Shown piece after piece: positions 1 to 5,804 of a stretch of 10,000 bases of DNA. The DNA is from Treponema sp. (GTDB taxonomy: Bacteria; Spirochaetota; Spirochaetia; Treponematales; Breznakiellaceae). Every line of letters starts with the position of its first letter. The stretch's first letter is position 1. Made by a program: the position numbers and the translations under genes. The notes below the pieces were generated by a model that saw only the letters and a list, made by a program, of their open reading frames with translations, had not been told where the DNA came from and did no database searches. The DNA lies in the NCBI GenBank assembly GCA_020216655.1, contig JAIWNU010000111.1:1-10000 (forward strand), given 5' to 3'.

Positions 1-23
1 CTCGATATAAACCATCTTCTCAT
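1..23 (-). CDS. 5' end of a gene running off the left edge
   Basis: Only the first seven codons are visible: ATG at 23-21, reading MRRWFIS and then leaving the window. A start is supported by a clean GGAGG ribosome binding site (complement of 29-33) five bases upstream. A sigma-54 promoter (64-80) and a predicted start of transcription near 53-54 lie further upstream. The Arg-Arg-Trp-Phe beginning could be the start of a signal peptide or a membrane segment, but seven residues cannot decide that. An alternative ATG further upstream is in a frame that stops after five codons. The product cannot be recognised. Confidence 0.5.
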
Positions 24-35
24 AGAAACCTCCAC

Positions 36-54
36 ATGGTTCCAAAAGAACCAT
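36..54 (-). promoter_or_regulatory. Hairpin at the 5' end of the left partial gene's transcript
   Basis: A perfect 7-bp inverted repeat, 36-42 (ATGGTTC) with 48-54 (GAACCAT) and a five-base loop. On the minus strand it begins at the transcription start predicted from the sigma-54 promoter and ends just before the GGAGG ribosome binding site. It could stabilise the mRNA end, act in translational control, or be a DNA operator. Which of these applies is not shown by the sequence. Confidence 0.45.
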
Positions 55-63
55 TAATTTATA

Positions 64-80
64 AGCAAAAACCATGCCAA
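64..80 (-). promoter_or_regulatory. Sigma-54 (-24/-12) promoter of the left partial gene
   Basis: On the minus strand this reads TTGGCATGGTTTTTGCT. The GG (complement of 77-78) and GC (complement of 65-66) are separated by exactly 10 bases. The match to the RpoN consensus TGGCACG-N4-TTGCW is good, with T for C at one position. The predicted transcription start is near 53, giving a leader of about 30 bases to the ATG at 23. No convincing sigma-70 pair is seen nearby. Confidence 0.65.
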
Positions 81-250
81 AGAAAGCAGCAAGCAGTTGA
101 AATATAAAATCATTTATATATTGTTATATTATAAAAATATAAATTTAATAGAATGGAGAAAATTAGTATTTTGATGAGGTTTTTAGTGCTTGTATTGTCT
201 CTGATTCGACATTTCAGGCGATAACAACCGAATTATTCGACAATAATGTG
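81..250. other. AT-rich intergenic stretch with no gene recognised
   Basis: The stretch is very AT-rich between about 95 and 170. The only reading frame of note is a 23-codon hydrophobic one on the plus strand at 153-224, with no ribosome binding site. Two direct copies of ATTCGACA (204-211 and 235-242) lie 31 bases apart, upstream of the minus-strand sigma-54 promoter. Nothing else is supported. Confidence 0.4.
204..243 (-). promoter_or_regulatory. Candidate upstream activator sites (ATTCGACA repeats)
   Basis: ATTCGACA occurs at 204-211 and 235-242, a spacing of 31 bases or close to three helical turns. The two copies lie about 126 and 157 bases upstream of the GG of the sigma-54 promoter at 64-80, the usual distance for enhancer-binding activators. 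A longer version (204-218) matches 1462-1476, upstream of the lipoprotein gene, at 13 of 15 positions. The role is inference from position and repetition. Confidence 0.3.
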
Positions 251-290
251 GAAATAAAAAGACTGCCTGCAAAAGACACCCTGCAGGCAG
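251..290 (-). terminator. Rho-independent terminator of the lipoprotein gene
   Basis: A perfect 9-bp stem pairs 263-271 (CTGCCTGCA) with 282-290 (TGCAGGCAG) around a ten-base loop. Read on the minus strand it is followed by a T-rich tract (complement of 251-262, TCTTTTTATTTC). It begins about 26 bases past the lipoprotein stop codon, so it should end that transcript. Confidence 0.8.
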
Positions 291-315
291 CACAACTCGC
301 ACAAAAAAGGCTTTG

Positions 316-1287
316 TTATTCGGTTAGGTCAAAAGTAACAGGAGAGCCGTTGGGAACAAAGAGCGTAGCCCGGCTGCGGACCTGTTTAGGGCTCCGATCT
401 CCCGAAGCATTATTAATAGTATAGCTGTATACCGTTACAGTTTTCGCAACAAGTTTCCCCAATTCATCTTTCCAGTTCTCAAAATACAAGGCAGAAACTT
501 CCTTTCCGCTGACTGTTGGAACCTCCGTATAATAGCGGACACCTTCTAACGTAAGATCTACATTATTTCCCAGATAGTAAGAAAGTCCGATCTGCTGGGT
601 CTTTACTTCCTGGGTGTAGGTTACCTTGGAACTGTAGGTTGCAGACAAACTTGTATTTGGCGTGTAAGATGTTGCTTGCAAAACCGCGCTAAGGTCCACA
701 CTAGCGAAGGAAGCATATTTTAATGAGCCATTATGAGTTGTTGTATCTACAATCACTTCCTGCCGTAGACTTGGAATTGTTCGTATTTTTTCATAATTCA
801 ATAAACTAAAGTTTGTTTCAAACCGGGCGCGGTAGAGATCATTAGTGTTCCCATTTTGATCACAAACCGGATCGGCGTTGGTCAGCTTTCCGTCTCCACC
901 ATCTTTCAGGTAATAGTCTTCCCTGGTGTATTCCCGGTTGCTTCCTATCCGGTACTTCGTTTCAGTTTGTACAAAGTAGACCCCGCTCCCTTTATTGGTC
1001 ACTGTATACGTCGTGGCCTGTCCCAATTCAGGATAATCGGGCAAGGAACCGTTTAAGGAAGCACCAACAGTAATACTTATAGAACTCACGCTCAATTCTG
1101 CATTGTTAAAAAAGCTCGAATCATATATAGGCAGTGTCGCCTTGCTCAGGGTGTTCACTTCGTTCTCCGCCACCGCGGACATAAGAAGCATGTCTTTGAC
1201 CGCCGCTTCATAGTCCGGACTGTCCCACAGGGTGCAGGAAAGCAAGCCCGCGAGCACCACAGATCCTAATAGTAAATTTCGTTTCAT
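316..1287 (-). CDS. Exported lipoprotein of unknown function
   Basis: A 323-residue protein with a classic bacterial lipoprotein signal. It has MKRN, a hydrophobic stretch at residues 5-16, then the lipobox Leu-Leu-Ser-Cys with the lipidated Cys at position 18. The mature part is rich in Ser, Thr, Tyr and Asn and has alternating patterns that suggest beta-strands, with no further membrane segment. Residues 129-139 (DGGDGKLTNAD) resemble the second half of a calcium-binding loop of the EF-hand or dockerin type, but the first ligand positions do not fit. I do not recognise the family. The start is supported by GGAGG at complement 1295-1299, seven bases from the ATG. A near-consensus sigma-54 promoter lies at 1346-1362 and a hairpin terminator follows the stop. 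It is a stand-alone transcription unit, divergent from the thiamin operon. A role at the cell envelope is inferred only from the signal. Confidence 0.85.
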   Translation of the reverse strand: MKRNLLLGSVVLAGLLSCTLWDSPDYEAAVKDMLLMSAVAENEVNTLSKATLPIYDSSFFNNAELSVSSISITVGASLNGSLPDYPELGQATTYTVTNKGSGVYFVQTETKYRIGSNREYTREDYYLKDGGDGKLTNADPVCDQNGNTNDLYRARFETNFSLLNYEKIRTIPSLRQEVIVDTTTHNGSLKYASFASVDLSAVLQATSYTPNTSLSATYSSKVTYTQEVKTQQIGLSYYLGNNVDLTLEGVRYYTEVPTVSGKEVSALYFENWKDELGKLVAKTVTVYSYTINNASGDRSPKQVRSRATLFVPNGSPVTFDLTE

Positions 1288-1299
1288 ATCCTATCCTCC

Positions 1300-1315
1300 A
1301 ACCATTACCATGGTT
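1300..1315 (-). promoter_or_regulatory. Inverted repeat next to the lipoprotein ribosome binding site
   Basis: AACCAT (1300-1305) and ATGGTT (1310-1315) form a 6-bp inverted repeat with a four-base loop. It directly abuts the GGAGG at complement 1295-1299. The same AACCAT/ATGGTT half-sites make up the hairpin ahead of the left partial gene (36-54). This may be a shared leader element or chance in an AT-rich leader. Confidence 0.3.
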
Positions 1316-1345
1316 ATATTTCACATCAATATACGAAATAACTTA

Positions 1346-1362
1346 TGCAAATATCGTGCCAA
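1346..1362 (-). promoter_or_regulatory. Sigma-54 (-24/-12) promoter of the lipoprotein gene
   Basis: The minus strand reads TTGGCACGATATTTGCA, an exact match to the RpoN core consensus TGGCACG-N4-TTGCA. GG (complement 1359-1360) and GC (complement 1347-1348) are separated by 10 bases. The predicted start of transcription is near 1335, giving a leader of about 48 bases to the ATG at 1287. This is the best of the three such promoters in the window. Confidence 0.85.
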
Positions 1363-1461
1363 ACTATCTAGTATAACACCACTTATAATATAATACTTAT
1401 TTCATACTATGCAAACACTTGCGAAACCTGAAATAAAAAACATAAGCAGGAGCAATGCATA

Positions 1462-1476
1462 ATTCGACATAACAGG
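1462..1476 (-). promoter_or_regulatory. Candidate upstream activator site of the lipoprotein promoter
   Basis: ATTCGACATAACAGG here matches ATTCGACATTTCAGG at 204-218 in 13 of 15 bases. It lies about 102 bases upstream of the GG of the lipoprotein sigma-54 promoter, a normal distance for an enhancer-binding protein. A degraded second copy (TTCGTC, about 1494-1499) sits roughly 31 bases away, echoing the spacing at 204/235. The function is inferred. Confidence 0.25.
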
Positions 1477-1522
1477 CTAAATCATGCAAATTTTTCGTCT
1501 ATTTTGGCAAACTTAAGCACCA

Positions 1523-1551
1523 TTGACATTTCATTCAAACCTGTCTACACT
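1523..1551 (+). promoter_or_regulatory. Sigma-70-type promoter of the thiamin operon
   Basis: A perfect -35 TTGACA (1523-1528), a 17-base spacer and a -10 TACACT (1546-1551). Transcription should start near 1558, exactly at the first helix of the TPP riboswitch, so the whole leader would be the aptamer plus expression platform. Confidence 0.75.
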
Positions 1552-1554
1552 ATG

Positions 1555-1640
1555 ACCCGTCGTGGGGTGGCCTTTGAGGCCTGAGATTATACCCGTTGAA
1601 CCTGATCTGGGTAATGCCAGCGAAGGGAGACTGACGCATC
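1555..1640 (+). ncRNA. TPP riboswitch (THI element)
   Basis: The conserved aptamer core is present in order. P1 pairs CGTC (1558-1561) with GACG (1633-1636). GGGGTG (1564-1569) follows. A short P2 is closed by GGCC (1569-1572 with 1578-1581), then the invariant CTGAGA (1581-1586). P4 pairs ACCCG (1591-1595) with the GGG near 1625-1627. The CCTGATCTGG and TAATGCCAGCG blocks form the pyrophosphate-side arm (1601-1622). No P3a insertion is present, so it is a compact version. It precedes a YkoE-type transporter by about 60 bases, which fits repression of thiamin or precursor uptake when TPP is plentiful. The off state could be transcriptional, since GTGGGG (1562-1567) can pair with CCCCAC (1652-1657) shortly before six T residues (1663-1668). 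It could also be translational, through the ribosome binding site at 1688-1693. The sequence does not settle this. Confidence 0.95.
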
Positions 1641-1698
1641 TCAACACCATTCCCCACAGCCATTTTTTCGTACCGGTATAGACCGGGAAGGAGCTATT

Positions 1699-2304
1699 AT
1701 GGCTGGGAACAACAAGCTGTTTTCCTGGAAATTGAACGAAGTCGTGGTCCTGGCGGTGCTTTCTATTGCCATTGGTGTCCTCTTTTGGGCCTGGACCTTC
1801 ATTGCAGCCCTTGCGAAGCCCCTGTCGGCTATCGGATTGGACTACCTTTTGGCAGGGGTCTGGTTTATCGGGGGAACCCTGGTAGCCTTTATTATCCGCC
1901 GGCCAGGGGCAGCCCTGCTCGGAGAAGTCCTTGCGGCAATACTCGAAGGCTTTATAACCCAATGGGGCATAACCGCCGCCATCTGGGGCCTTGTGCAGGG
2001 CCTCGGGGCAGAGGCGGTCTTTGCTGCCACGAGGTACAAAAAATGGAACCTCCCGGTCATGCTCGCAGCGGCCTTAGGTTCATCAATCTTTTCATATATT
2101 CTGGACTTCTTTTACAGCCAGTACTGGACCTTGCAGCCCTGGGTCTGGCCTATTCAAATCATCTCTGTGTCTGCCGGCGGCCTTTTCTGGGCAGGCTGGC
2201 TTGCCTACCGCATCGGCCGCGGCATTATCCGCACCGGTGTGGCATCGAACCTGCGCTGCGCTGATGACCTGATTCGGGAAGAAACTGCTGAGAACCAGGA
2301 ATAG
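1699..2304 (+). CDS. ykoE: ECF transporter S component, YkoE type (thiamin/HMP)
   Basis: A 201-residue integral membrane protein, the substrate-specific subunit of an energy-coupling factor importer for thiamin or its hydroxymethylpyrimidine precursor. Hydrophobic segments at about residues 12-34, 45-65, 72-86, 93-110, 118-138 and 150-170 give the six-helix S-component plan. The block RRPGAALLGEV (67-77) with the following Glu83 and the Gln-Trp-Gly near 88-90 is the YkoE-family signature as I recall it. The start is fixed by AAGGAG (1688-1693) five bases before the ATG. The gene is directly downstream of a TPP riboswitch and followed by a double ATPase and a T component in the Bacillus ykoEDC order. 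That context makes the substrate assignment strong, although thiamin and its precursor cannot be told apart from sequence. The C-terminal tail (about 180-201) is charged and cytoplasmic. Confidence 0.93.
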   Translation: MAGNNKLFSWKLNEVVVLAVLSIAIGVLFWAWTFIAALAKPLSAIGLDYLLAGVWFIGGTLVAFIIRRPGAALLGEVLAAILEGFITQWGITAAIWGLVQGLGAEAVFAATRYKKWNLPVMLAAALGSSIFSYILDFFYSQYWTLQPWVWPIQIISVSAGGLFWAGWLAYRIGRGIIRTGVASNLRCADDLIREETAENQE

Positions 2305-2326
2305 GAACTCGGCTGATCACGTTATT

Positions 2327-3748
2327 ATGGAAGAAATCCGGCTGGAAGGGGCTTCCTTCCGTTTCCCCGGCAGGGCAAAACCCTTGCTGCGGGACATAAA
2401 CCTCGTCATTCACCGGGGAGATCGGGTGCTGCTCCATGGACCTTCCGGGAGCGGCAAATCGACCCTTCTCGCGATTCTCGCAGGCCTCGTGCCAGATCAT
2501 GTGGGTGGGGAACTTACGGGTACTATCAGGCTGTCCTACACCCGCAAAGCCCTGGTTTTGCAGAATCCGGAAGCCCAGGTGATTACTCCGACCGTGGAAG
2601 AAGAGCTTGCCTTTCCGCTGGAAAACCGAGCCATGCCGGCTGAAGAGATGGGTCCCCGAATTACCGCGATACTGGAACGTTTTGGTATGGCAGCCCTCCG
2701 CTGCCGCAATCCCCTTGAGCTTTCCGGGGGCGAATGTCAGCGGCTCTCCCTCGCGGCGGCCCTTATTCAGGAACCAGATATTCTATTTCTTGATGAGCCT
2801 ACTTCCTATTTGGACGAAGCCCGCTCCCAAGAGCTATTCCGGGATCTGGAAAGCTTACCGCCCCAGGTGACGGTGGTGCTGGTGGAGCACCGACTTGAGC
2901 TTGTAGAACATTTTTGCAAGCGCTGGATTTGCATTGATGGGGGAACAATCTCGGAACAGGCTTCCTGGGATGAGGTTCTTGCCTGTACACCGAGTTTGGA
3001 ACTGCCGGAAACAGCCCCAAGCGCAGATGGAGGTGCTTCTGACGCGGCCACAGCAGAGAAAGGACTTGATAGCAGTGCTGGGCCATCCCAGCCGCTGCTA
3101 GAAATTCGAAGCCTGAGCCACCGATACGGCCCGCCCGGCGCGCCACCAATCCTGCACAACCTATCGCTTAGCATCGAGCCGGGGACCATTACGGCCATAA
3201 TGGGAGCCAGCGGGAGCGGCAAAACAACGCTCCTAAAAAAAATAATCCGGCTCCTCCCAGTAGAACAAAATACGGTTTTTCTGTACGGCCGGGATATAAC
3301 AAGCATGGCCTCCAAAGAATATTATCAGCATATTGCCTATATTCCCCAAAACCCGGAACACCTGTTTCTGGAAGACACGGTAAAAGCTGAGCTCGCCCAT
3401 GGAGCTCACAACGCCGAAGAAGCCCTCCGCCTCGCTCGCCTCTTTTCGCTGGAACACCGGCTTAAAGCCCATCCCTTTAAATTGAGCGAAGGGGAAAAGC
3501 GGCGGCTCACCCTCTGTATCGCCCTCAGCATGGGTCGGGAATTCATCATTATGGATGAACCGACCTACGGACTTGACCGGGAAGCGCGGCACCGCCTTGC
3601 ATCCTACCTATCCATGCCCGAATTATCCGGAACAAGCATACTCCTGGTAAGTCACGACAGCCTCTTTGTCAACGCACTGGCAGAACGGGCAAACCGAAAC
3701 ACTAAGATCCTCTGGCTCTCGGAAGGTCAATTTAAGGAGGCAGATTGA
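2327..3748 (+). CDS. ykoD: ECF transporter double ATPase, YkoD type
   Basis: A 473-residue fusion of two ABC ATPase domains that powers the ECF importer from the cytoplasmic side. Domain 1 (about 1-220) has Walker A GPSGSGKST (38-46), Q-loop QNPEAQ (79-84), signature LSGGE (132-136), Walker B ILFLDEP (152-158) and switch His188. Domain 2 (about 255-473) has Walker A GASGSGKTT (293-301), Q-loop QNPEH (341-345), signature LSEGE (386-390), Walker B FIIMDEP (406-412) and His443. All catalytic residues are present in both halves, so both sites look active. The linker 222-256 is Ala/Ser/Pro-rich. QNPE in both Q-loops is typical of ECF ATPases. The gene begins 22 bases after ykoE. No clear ribosome binding site precedes its ATG, which suggests translational dependence on the upstream gene. 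It ends in TGATG, overlapping the ykoC start. Confidence 0.95.
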   Translation: MEEIRLEGASFRFPGRAKPLLRDINLVIHRGDRVLLHGPSGSGKSTLLAILAGLVPDHVGGELTGTIRLSYTRKALVLQNPEAQVITPTVEEELAFPLENRAMPAEEMGPRITAILERFGMAALRCRNPLELSGGECQRLSLAAALIQEPDILFLDEPTSYLDEARSQELFRDLESLPPQVTVVLVEHRLELVEHFCKRWICIDGGTISEQASWDEVLACTPSLELPETAPSADGGASDAATAEKGLDSSAGPSQPLLEIRSLSHRYGPPGAPPILHNLSLSIEPGTITAIMGASGSGKTTLLKKIIRLLPVEQNTVFLYGRDITSMASKEYYQHIAYIPQNPEHLFLEDTVKAELAHGAHNAEEALRLARLFSLEHRLKAHPFKLSEGEKRRLTLCIALSMGREFIIMDEPTYGLDREARHRLASYLSMPELSGTSILLVSHDSLFVNALAERANRNTKILWLSEGQFKEAD

Positions 3749-4545
3749 TGAACGTCCCGCATATGGAACATTCACCCTGTGCCGATTCAGTACTCATGAC
3801 CCCGCAGGGCAGGAAAAAAGTCGCCTGGCAGCCCAATCCGCTTGCGCTGCTTCTGGCTCAAGTCTTTTTCATGATCCCGGTTCTTTTTGCCATGGACCGC
3901 ATGACCCCCCTGGTTTTTTTGGCAGCGGGGCTCATCAACCTGTTTGGCATCGCAGGCCTTTCGCTCCGCCGGTTCATCAAGTTGGTACTACCTCTCTCCA
4001 CCCTGTCATTCGGGCTTTTTTTTATGAACCTGCTATTCCCCGCAGAGGGAATTAACGGCCTTGAACGGGCGATTGCGGTGTTCCTGCGGAGCTTTGCGCT
4101 CATCAGCCTTTCTTCTGGCTACATTCTTTCGGTGAGTCCCTATGACATAATCCGGGCCCTCATGCAAAACTGGGGATTAAATTATCGCTTAGGGTTTTCT
4201 CTTTTTGCAGGCTGGAATACTATCCCTCTCTTAAAACGGGATATAGAACTTGCCCAAAAAGCACAGGAGATCCGGTCTGCCAGCGCGGTCCGGGCAAAAA
4301 AAGGAGGGATTTCCCGCCTTACAAGGCTTCCCGTTACCATTCTGTCAGGGGCCATCCTGCACGGGGAGCGGCTCAGCCTTTCCATGGCCGGCCGCGGACT
4401 GGAAGAAACAGGGGAACGAACTTTTTTTCACAGGGTCCCGTGGACCGGTAAAGATAGTCTATATGTTGCGGGCATAGGACTCGCTGCACTGCTCGTTTGG
4501 CTGGCGCTTATACGATTGGGGATCTTTGTTTTTGAATTAGGATAA
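3748..4545 (+). CDS. ykoC: ECF transporter T component, YkoC type
   Basis: A 265-residue membrane protein that couples the ATPases to the S component. Hydrophobic segments run at about 32-50, 53-70, 77-97, 106-127 and 236-260. Between them are the two cytoplasmic coupling motifs of T components, here AQEIRSA (172-178) and SMAGRGL (212-218). The second retains the Arg-Gly pair. The first has Arg-Ser where Arg-Gly is usual, a mild departure. I chose ATG 3748 over an in-frame TTG one codon upstream, because it shares the TGATG overlap with the ykoD stop and sits seven bases after AAGGAGG (3734-3740). The N-terminal 30 residues are hydrophilic and longer than I expect for the family. It completes the ECF complex with the two genes upstream. 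Confidence 0.92.
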   Translation: MNVPHMEHSPCADSVLMTPQGRKKVAWQPNPLALLLAQVFFMIPVLFAMDRMTPLVFLAAGLINLFGIAGLSLRRFIKLVLPLSTLSFGLFFMNLLFPAEGINGLERAIAVFLRSFALISLSSGYILSVSPYDIIRALMQNWGLNYRLGFSLFAGWNTIPLLKRDIELAQKAQEIRSASAVRAKKGGISRLTRLPVTILSGAILHGERLSLSMAGRGLEETGERTFFHRVPWTGKDSLYVAGIGLAALLVWLALIRLGIFVFELG

Positions 4546-4550
4546 GCTGA

Positions 4551-4575
4551 ATAGTGCCAACACAGTGGACACTAT
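4551..4575. terminator. Possible two-way hairpin between convergent genes
   Basis: A 9-bp stem with one bulged A pairs 4551-4559 with 4566-4575 around ACACAG. It lies just past the ykoC stop and overlaps the stop of the minus-strand cysteine gene. Neither side has a run of T, so termination by this hairpin alone is uncertain. It is placed where convergent transcription must be resolved. Confidence 0.3.
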
Positions 4576-4787
4576 CCGGCGATAATGGCGAAGGCCTTGT
4601 CTTTTTCGCTGGGGAGCACATTCTTGGGCATTTTGTCCGTCCCCAAACTGGAGGCAATCATATAAAGAGCACAATGGAGGTTGTTGCCGCGGCAGTAGCT
4701 ATTTTTAACTTCCTCCGCGTTGGAACCCATGTTTTCACTCTGGTTGTTGTAAAAAGGACACTGGTTTGCAAATTCGCATTCTGTCAT
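4572..4787 (-). CDS. Small four-cysteine protein, family not named
   Basis: A 71-residue soluble protein with four Cys at positions 4, 10, 32 and 39 (C-x5-C and C-x6-C), within ECEFANQCPFY and YCRGNNLHCALY. The rest is a likely helix (39-49) and a charged C-terminal part containing PKNVLP and EKDKAF. Paired cysteines suggest a zinc or iron-sulfur site, or disulfides. There is no signal peptide, so a cytoplasmic metal site is the better guess. The gene is convincing despite its size. It has AAGGA (complement 4796-4800) eight bases before an ATG and an orderly cysteine pattern. No better gene fits this otherwise empty 326-base gap. I recall similar short proteins with CPFF/Y and a later C-A-R/L-Y block in spirochaetes and other anaerobes, but I cannot name the family. 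It lies opposite in strand between the ECF genes and the thiamin-binding protein gene. Confidence 0.75.
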   Translation of the reverse strand: MTECEFANQCPFYNNQSENMGSNAEEVKNSYCRGNNLHCALYMIASSLGTDKMPKNVLPSEKDKAFAIIAG

Positions 4788-4860
4788 AACTTGGATCCTT
4801 AGCTTATCTATTGCAGTGATGATATTTTTATCTGGCTCCGCAGGGACCAGAACTTATATG

Positions 4861-4866
4861 AAGGAG
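4861..4866 (+). promoter_or_regulatory. Ribosome binding site deciding the 4872 start
   Basis: AAGGAG lies five bases before ATG 4872. An in-frame GTG at 4866 overlaps this site and so cannot be the start it serves. This sets the thiamin-binding protein at 108 residues. Confidence 0.8.
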
Positions 4867-4871
4867 TGTAT

Positions 4872-5198
4872 ATGAAAATTGATGTTGATGCTATCCCCTC
4901 GGCCATGGCCATTCAGTGCCTTCCCATGGGGCTTGGAACGAAAGCGGAAACCTATGCGGTGGTGGACAGTGTGATTAAACTTATCGAAGAATCGGGGCTC
5001 TCCTATGAGGTGGGCCCCTTCGAAACCGTGGTAGAAGGCCCCCTCCCCCGTTTGCTTGAGCTGGCAGGCCAGATGCACCGCCGCATGCTGGAATCGGGAA
5101 TTAACACTGCAGCAAGCTACATAAAACTGTGGAGCGGTACTGACCTGGGAAGCAGCGAAGAAAAGGTCGGCAAATACCGGAAAAATGCATCAAGTTAA
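4872..5198 (+). CDS. Thiamin-binding protein, MTH1187/YkoF-like
   Basis: A 108-residue cytoplasmic protein of the MTH1187/YkoF-like thiamin-binding superfamily (ferredoxin-like fold). It starts with the strand MKIDVDAIP. A Gly-Leu-Gly turn and helix follow (about 20-41), then the hallmark VGPFETVVEG (47-56) near the usual ligand site. A second helix (about 59-76) and a closing strand ASYIKLW (81-87) complete the fold. It has one domain of about 95-100 residues, whereas Bacillus YkoF has two, so it probably works as an oligomer of single domains. It lies on the same strand as ykoEDC but is separated from it by the antisense cysteine gene. It may be transcribed by read-through or from an unseen promoter in 4788-4871. 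A role in handling thiamin or its precursor beside the importer follows from family and context. Direct transport is not implied. Confidence 0.88.
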   Translation: MKIDVDAIPSAMAIQCLPMGLGTKAETYAVVDSVIKLIEESGLSYEVGPFETVVEGPLPRLLELAGQMHRRMLESGINTAASYIKLWSGTDLGSSEEKVGKYRKNASS

Positions 5199-5214
5199 AA
5201 TACAGCTTCTATGC

Positions 5215-5243
5215 TTGACTTTTAAGAAGGATAAGGATAGGAT
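5215..5243 (+). promoter_or_regulatory. Sigma-70-type promoter of the partner-switch operon
   Basis: TTGACT (5215-5220), a 17-base spacer, and TAGGAT (5238-5243). Transcription should start near 5250, giving an AT-rich leader of about 37 bases with AAAGGG (5275-5280) ahead of ATG 5287. No terminator is visible between the thiamin-binding gene and this promoter, so some read-through is possible. Confidence 0.6.
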
Positions 5244-5286
5244 ATGTCAATATTTAACATTTTAGATTTTTTATAAAGGGAAACGC

Positions 5287-5757
5287 ATGGAAATTAATGA
5301 TTCAATGGGTTTTATTGAAATTAAATTCGGTCCGCGTTGGAAGTACATCGCAGTAGTGCGAGCCTTTATTCAAAACTTTATAGCCGTCAGTTATTCAGAT
5401 AATATTCGGGCAGACAAAATTGCCATGGCTGCAAGTGAGCTCCTGGAAAATGCAGTAAAATACGCTCAAGGGGAAGAAACGATTGTAAAACTGCAATTAT
5501 TACCAGAAAAAGAATCTATCATGGTTTCCGTCTCCAATAGGGCTAGTCCAGAAGCGATTAAGGGACTACAAGAGATTTGGAATAAGGTCATGCAGGGAGA
5601 TCCCTTACAATCCTATATTGCACAGATGCAGCTTGCAGCAACAAGGAATGACTCTAAGAGCCAATTAGGGCTCGTGAGAATACGATATGAAACGGGAGCA
5701 GAAATGAAGCTTGATATTCAAGGAGACTTGGTAACCATTACACTTATTCAAGCTTAA
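5287..5757 (+). CDS. GHKL ATPase, anti-sigma/RsbW-like regulator
   Basis: A 156-residue soluble protein with the fold of partner-switch kinases such as RsbW and SpoIIAB. The N-box is clear: ASELLENAVKYA (49-60) supplies the base Glu51 and the magnesium ligand Asn55. The region where the G1 box should be reads VSVSNRASPEA (80-90). It has Asn84 where the usual Asp of D-x-G sits and lacks the glycines. A later KSQLGLVRI (124-132) may serve as the G2 lid. The missing G1 Asp makes ordinary ATP use doubtful, so the protein may bind a partner without phosphorylating it. From memory it is closer to the SiaB/slr1658 branch than to true RsbW, but this was not checked. It is the first gene of an operon with a STAS protein and a SpoIIE phosphatase, the expected substrates and antagonists. 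Confidence 0.82.
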   Translation: MEINDSMGFIEIKFGPRWKYIAVVRAFIQNFIAVSYSDNIRADKIAMAASELLENAVKYAQGEETIVKLQLLPEKESIMVSVSNRASPEAIKGLQEIWNKVMQGDPLQSYIAQMQLAATRNDSKSQLGLVRIRYETGAEMKLDIQGDLVTITLIQA

Positions 5758-5804
5758 ATTGATGATATCGTTTACTAAAATATACTTTATTGGCGAGGAT
5801 ACCT

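Noticed and set aside
153..224. Plus-strand 23-codon hydrophobic frame starting MEKISILMRFLV
   Set aside because: There is no ribosome binding site, the region is very AT-rich, and the frame overlaps the putative upstream repeats. It could be chance.
316..1287. Calcium-binding (EF-hand or dockerin) loop in the lipoprotein at residues 129-139
   Set aside because: The D-G-x-L-x-x-x-D half fits, but the first and third ligand positions are not acidic or Asn, and there is only one copy. It is not called as a domain.
1506..1518. TTGGCA...GC element upstream of the TPP riboswitch
   Set aside because: The gap between GG and GC is 9 bases, not 10, and a far better sigma-70 promoter (TTGACA-N17-TACACT) lies just downstream.
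1531..1962. Long minus-strand reading frame across the riboswitch and ykoE
   Set aside because: It overlaps the aptamer and the start of ykoE, has no recognisable domain, and has the composition expected of the antisense of a GC-rich gene.
2806..3315. Minus-strand 169-codon frame inside ykoD
   Set aside because: It is fully covered by an ATPase gene with all its motifs. The Ser/Arg/Pro-rich translation is typical of an antisense shadow.
4835..4852. Minus-strand GG-N10-GC upstream of the cysteine gene
   Set aside because: Only the GG and GC fit. The rest of the -24 and -12 elements is absent, so it is likely chance in a GC-rich patch.
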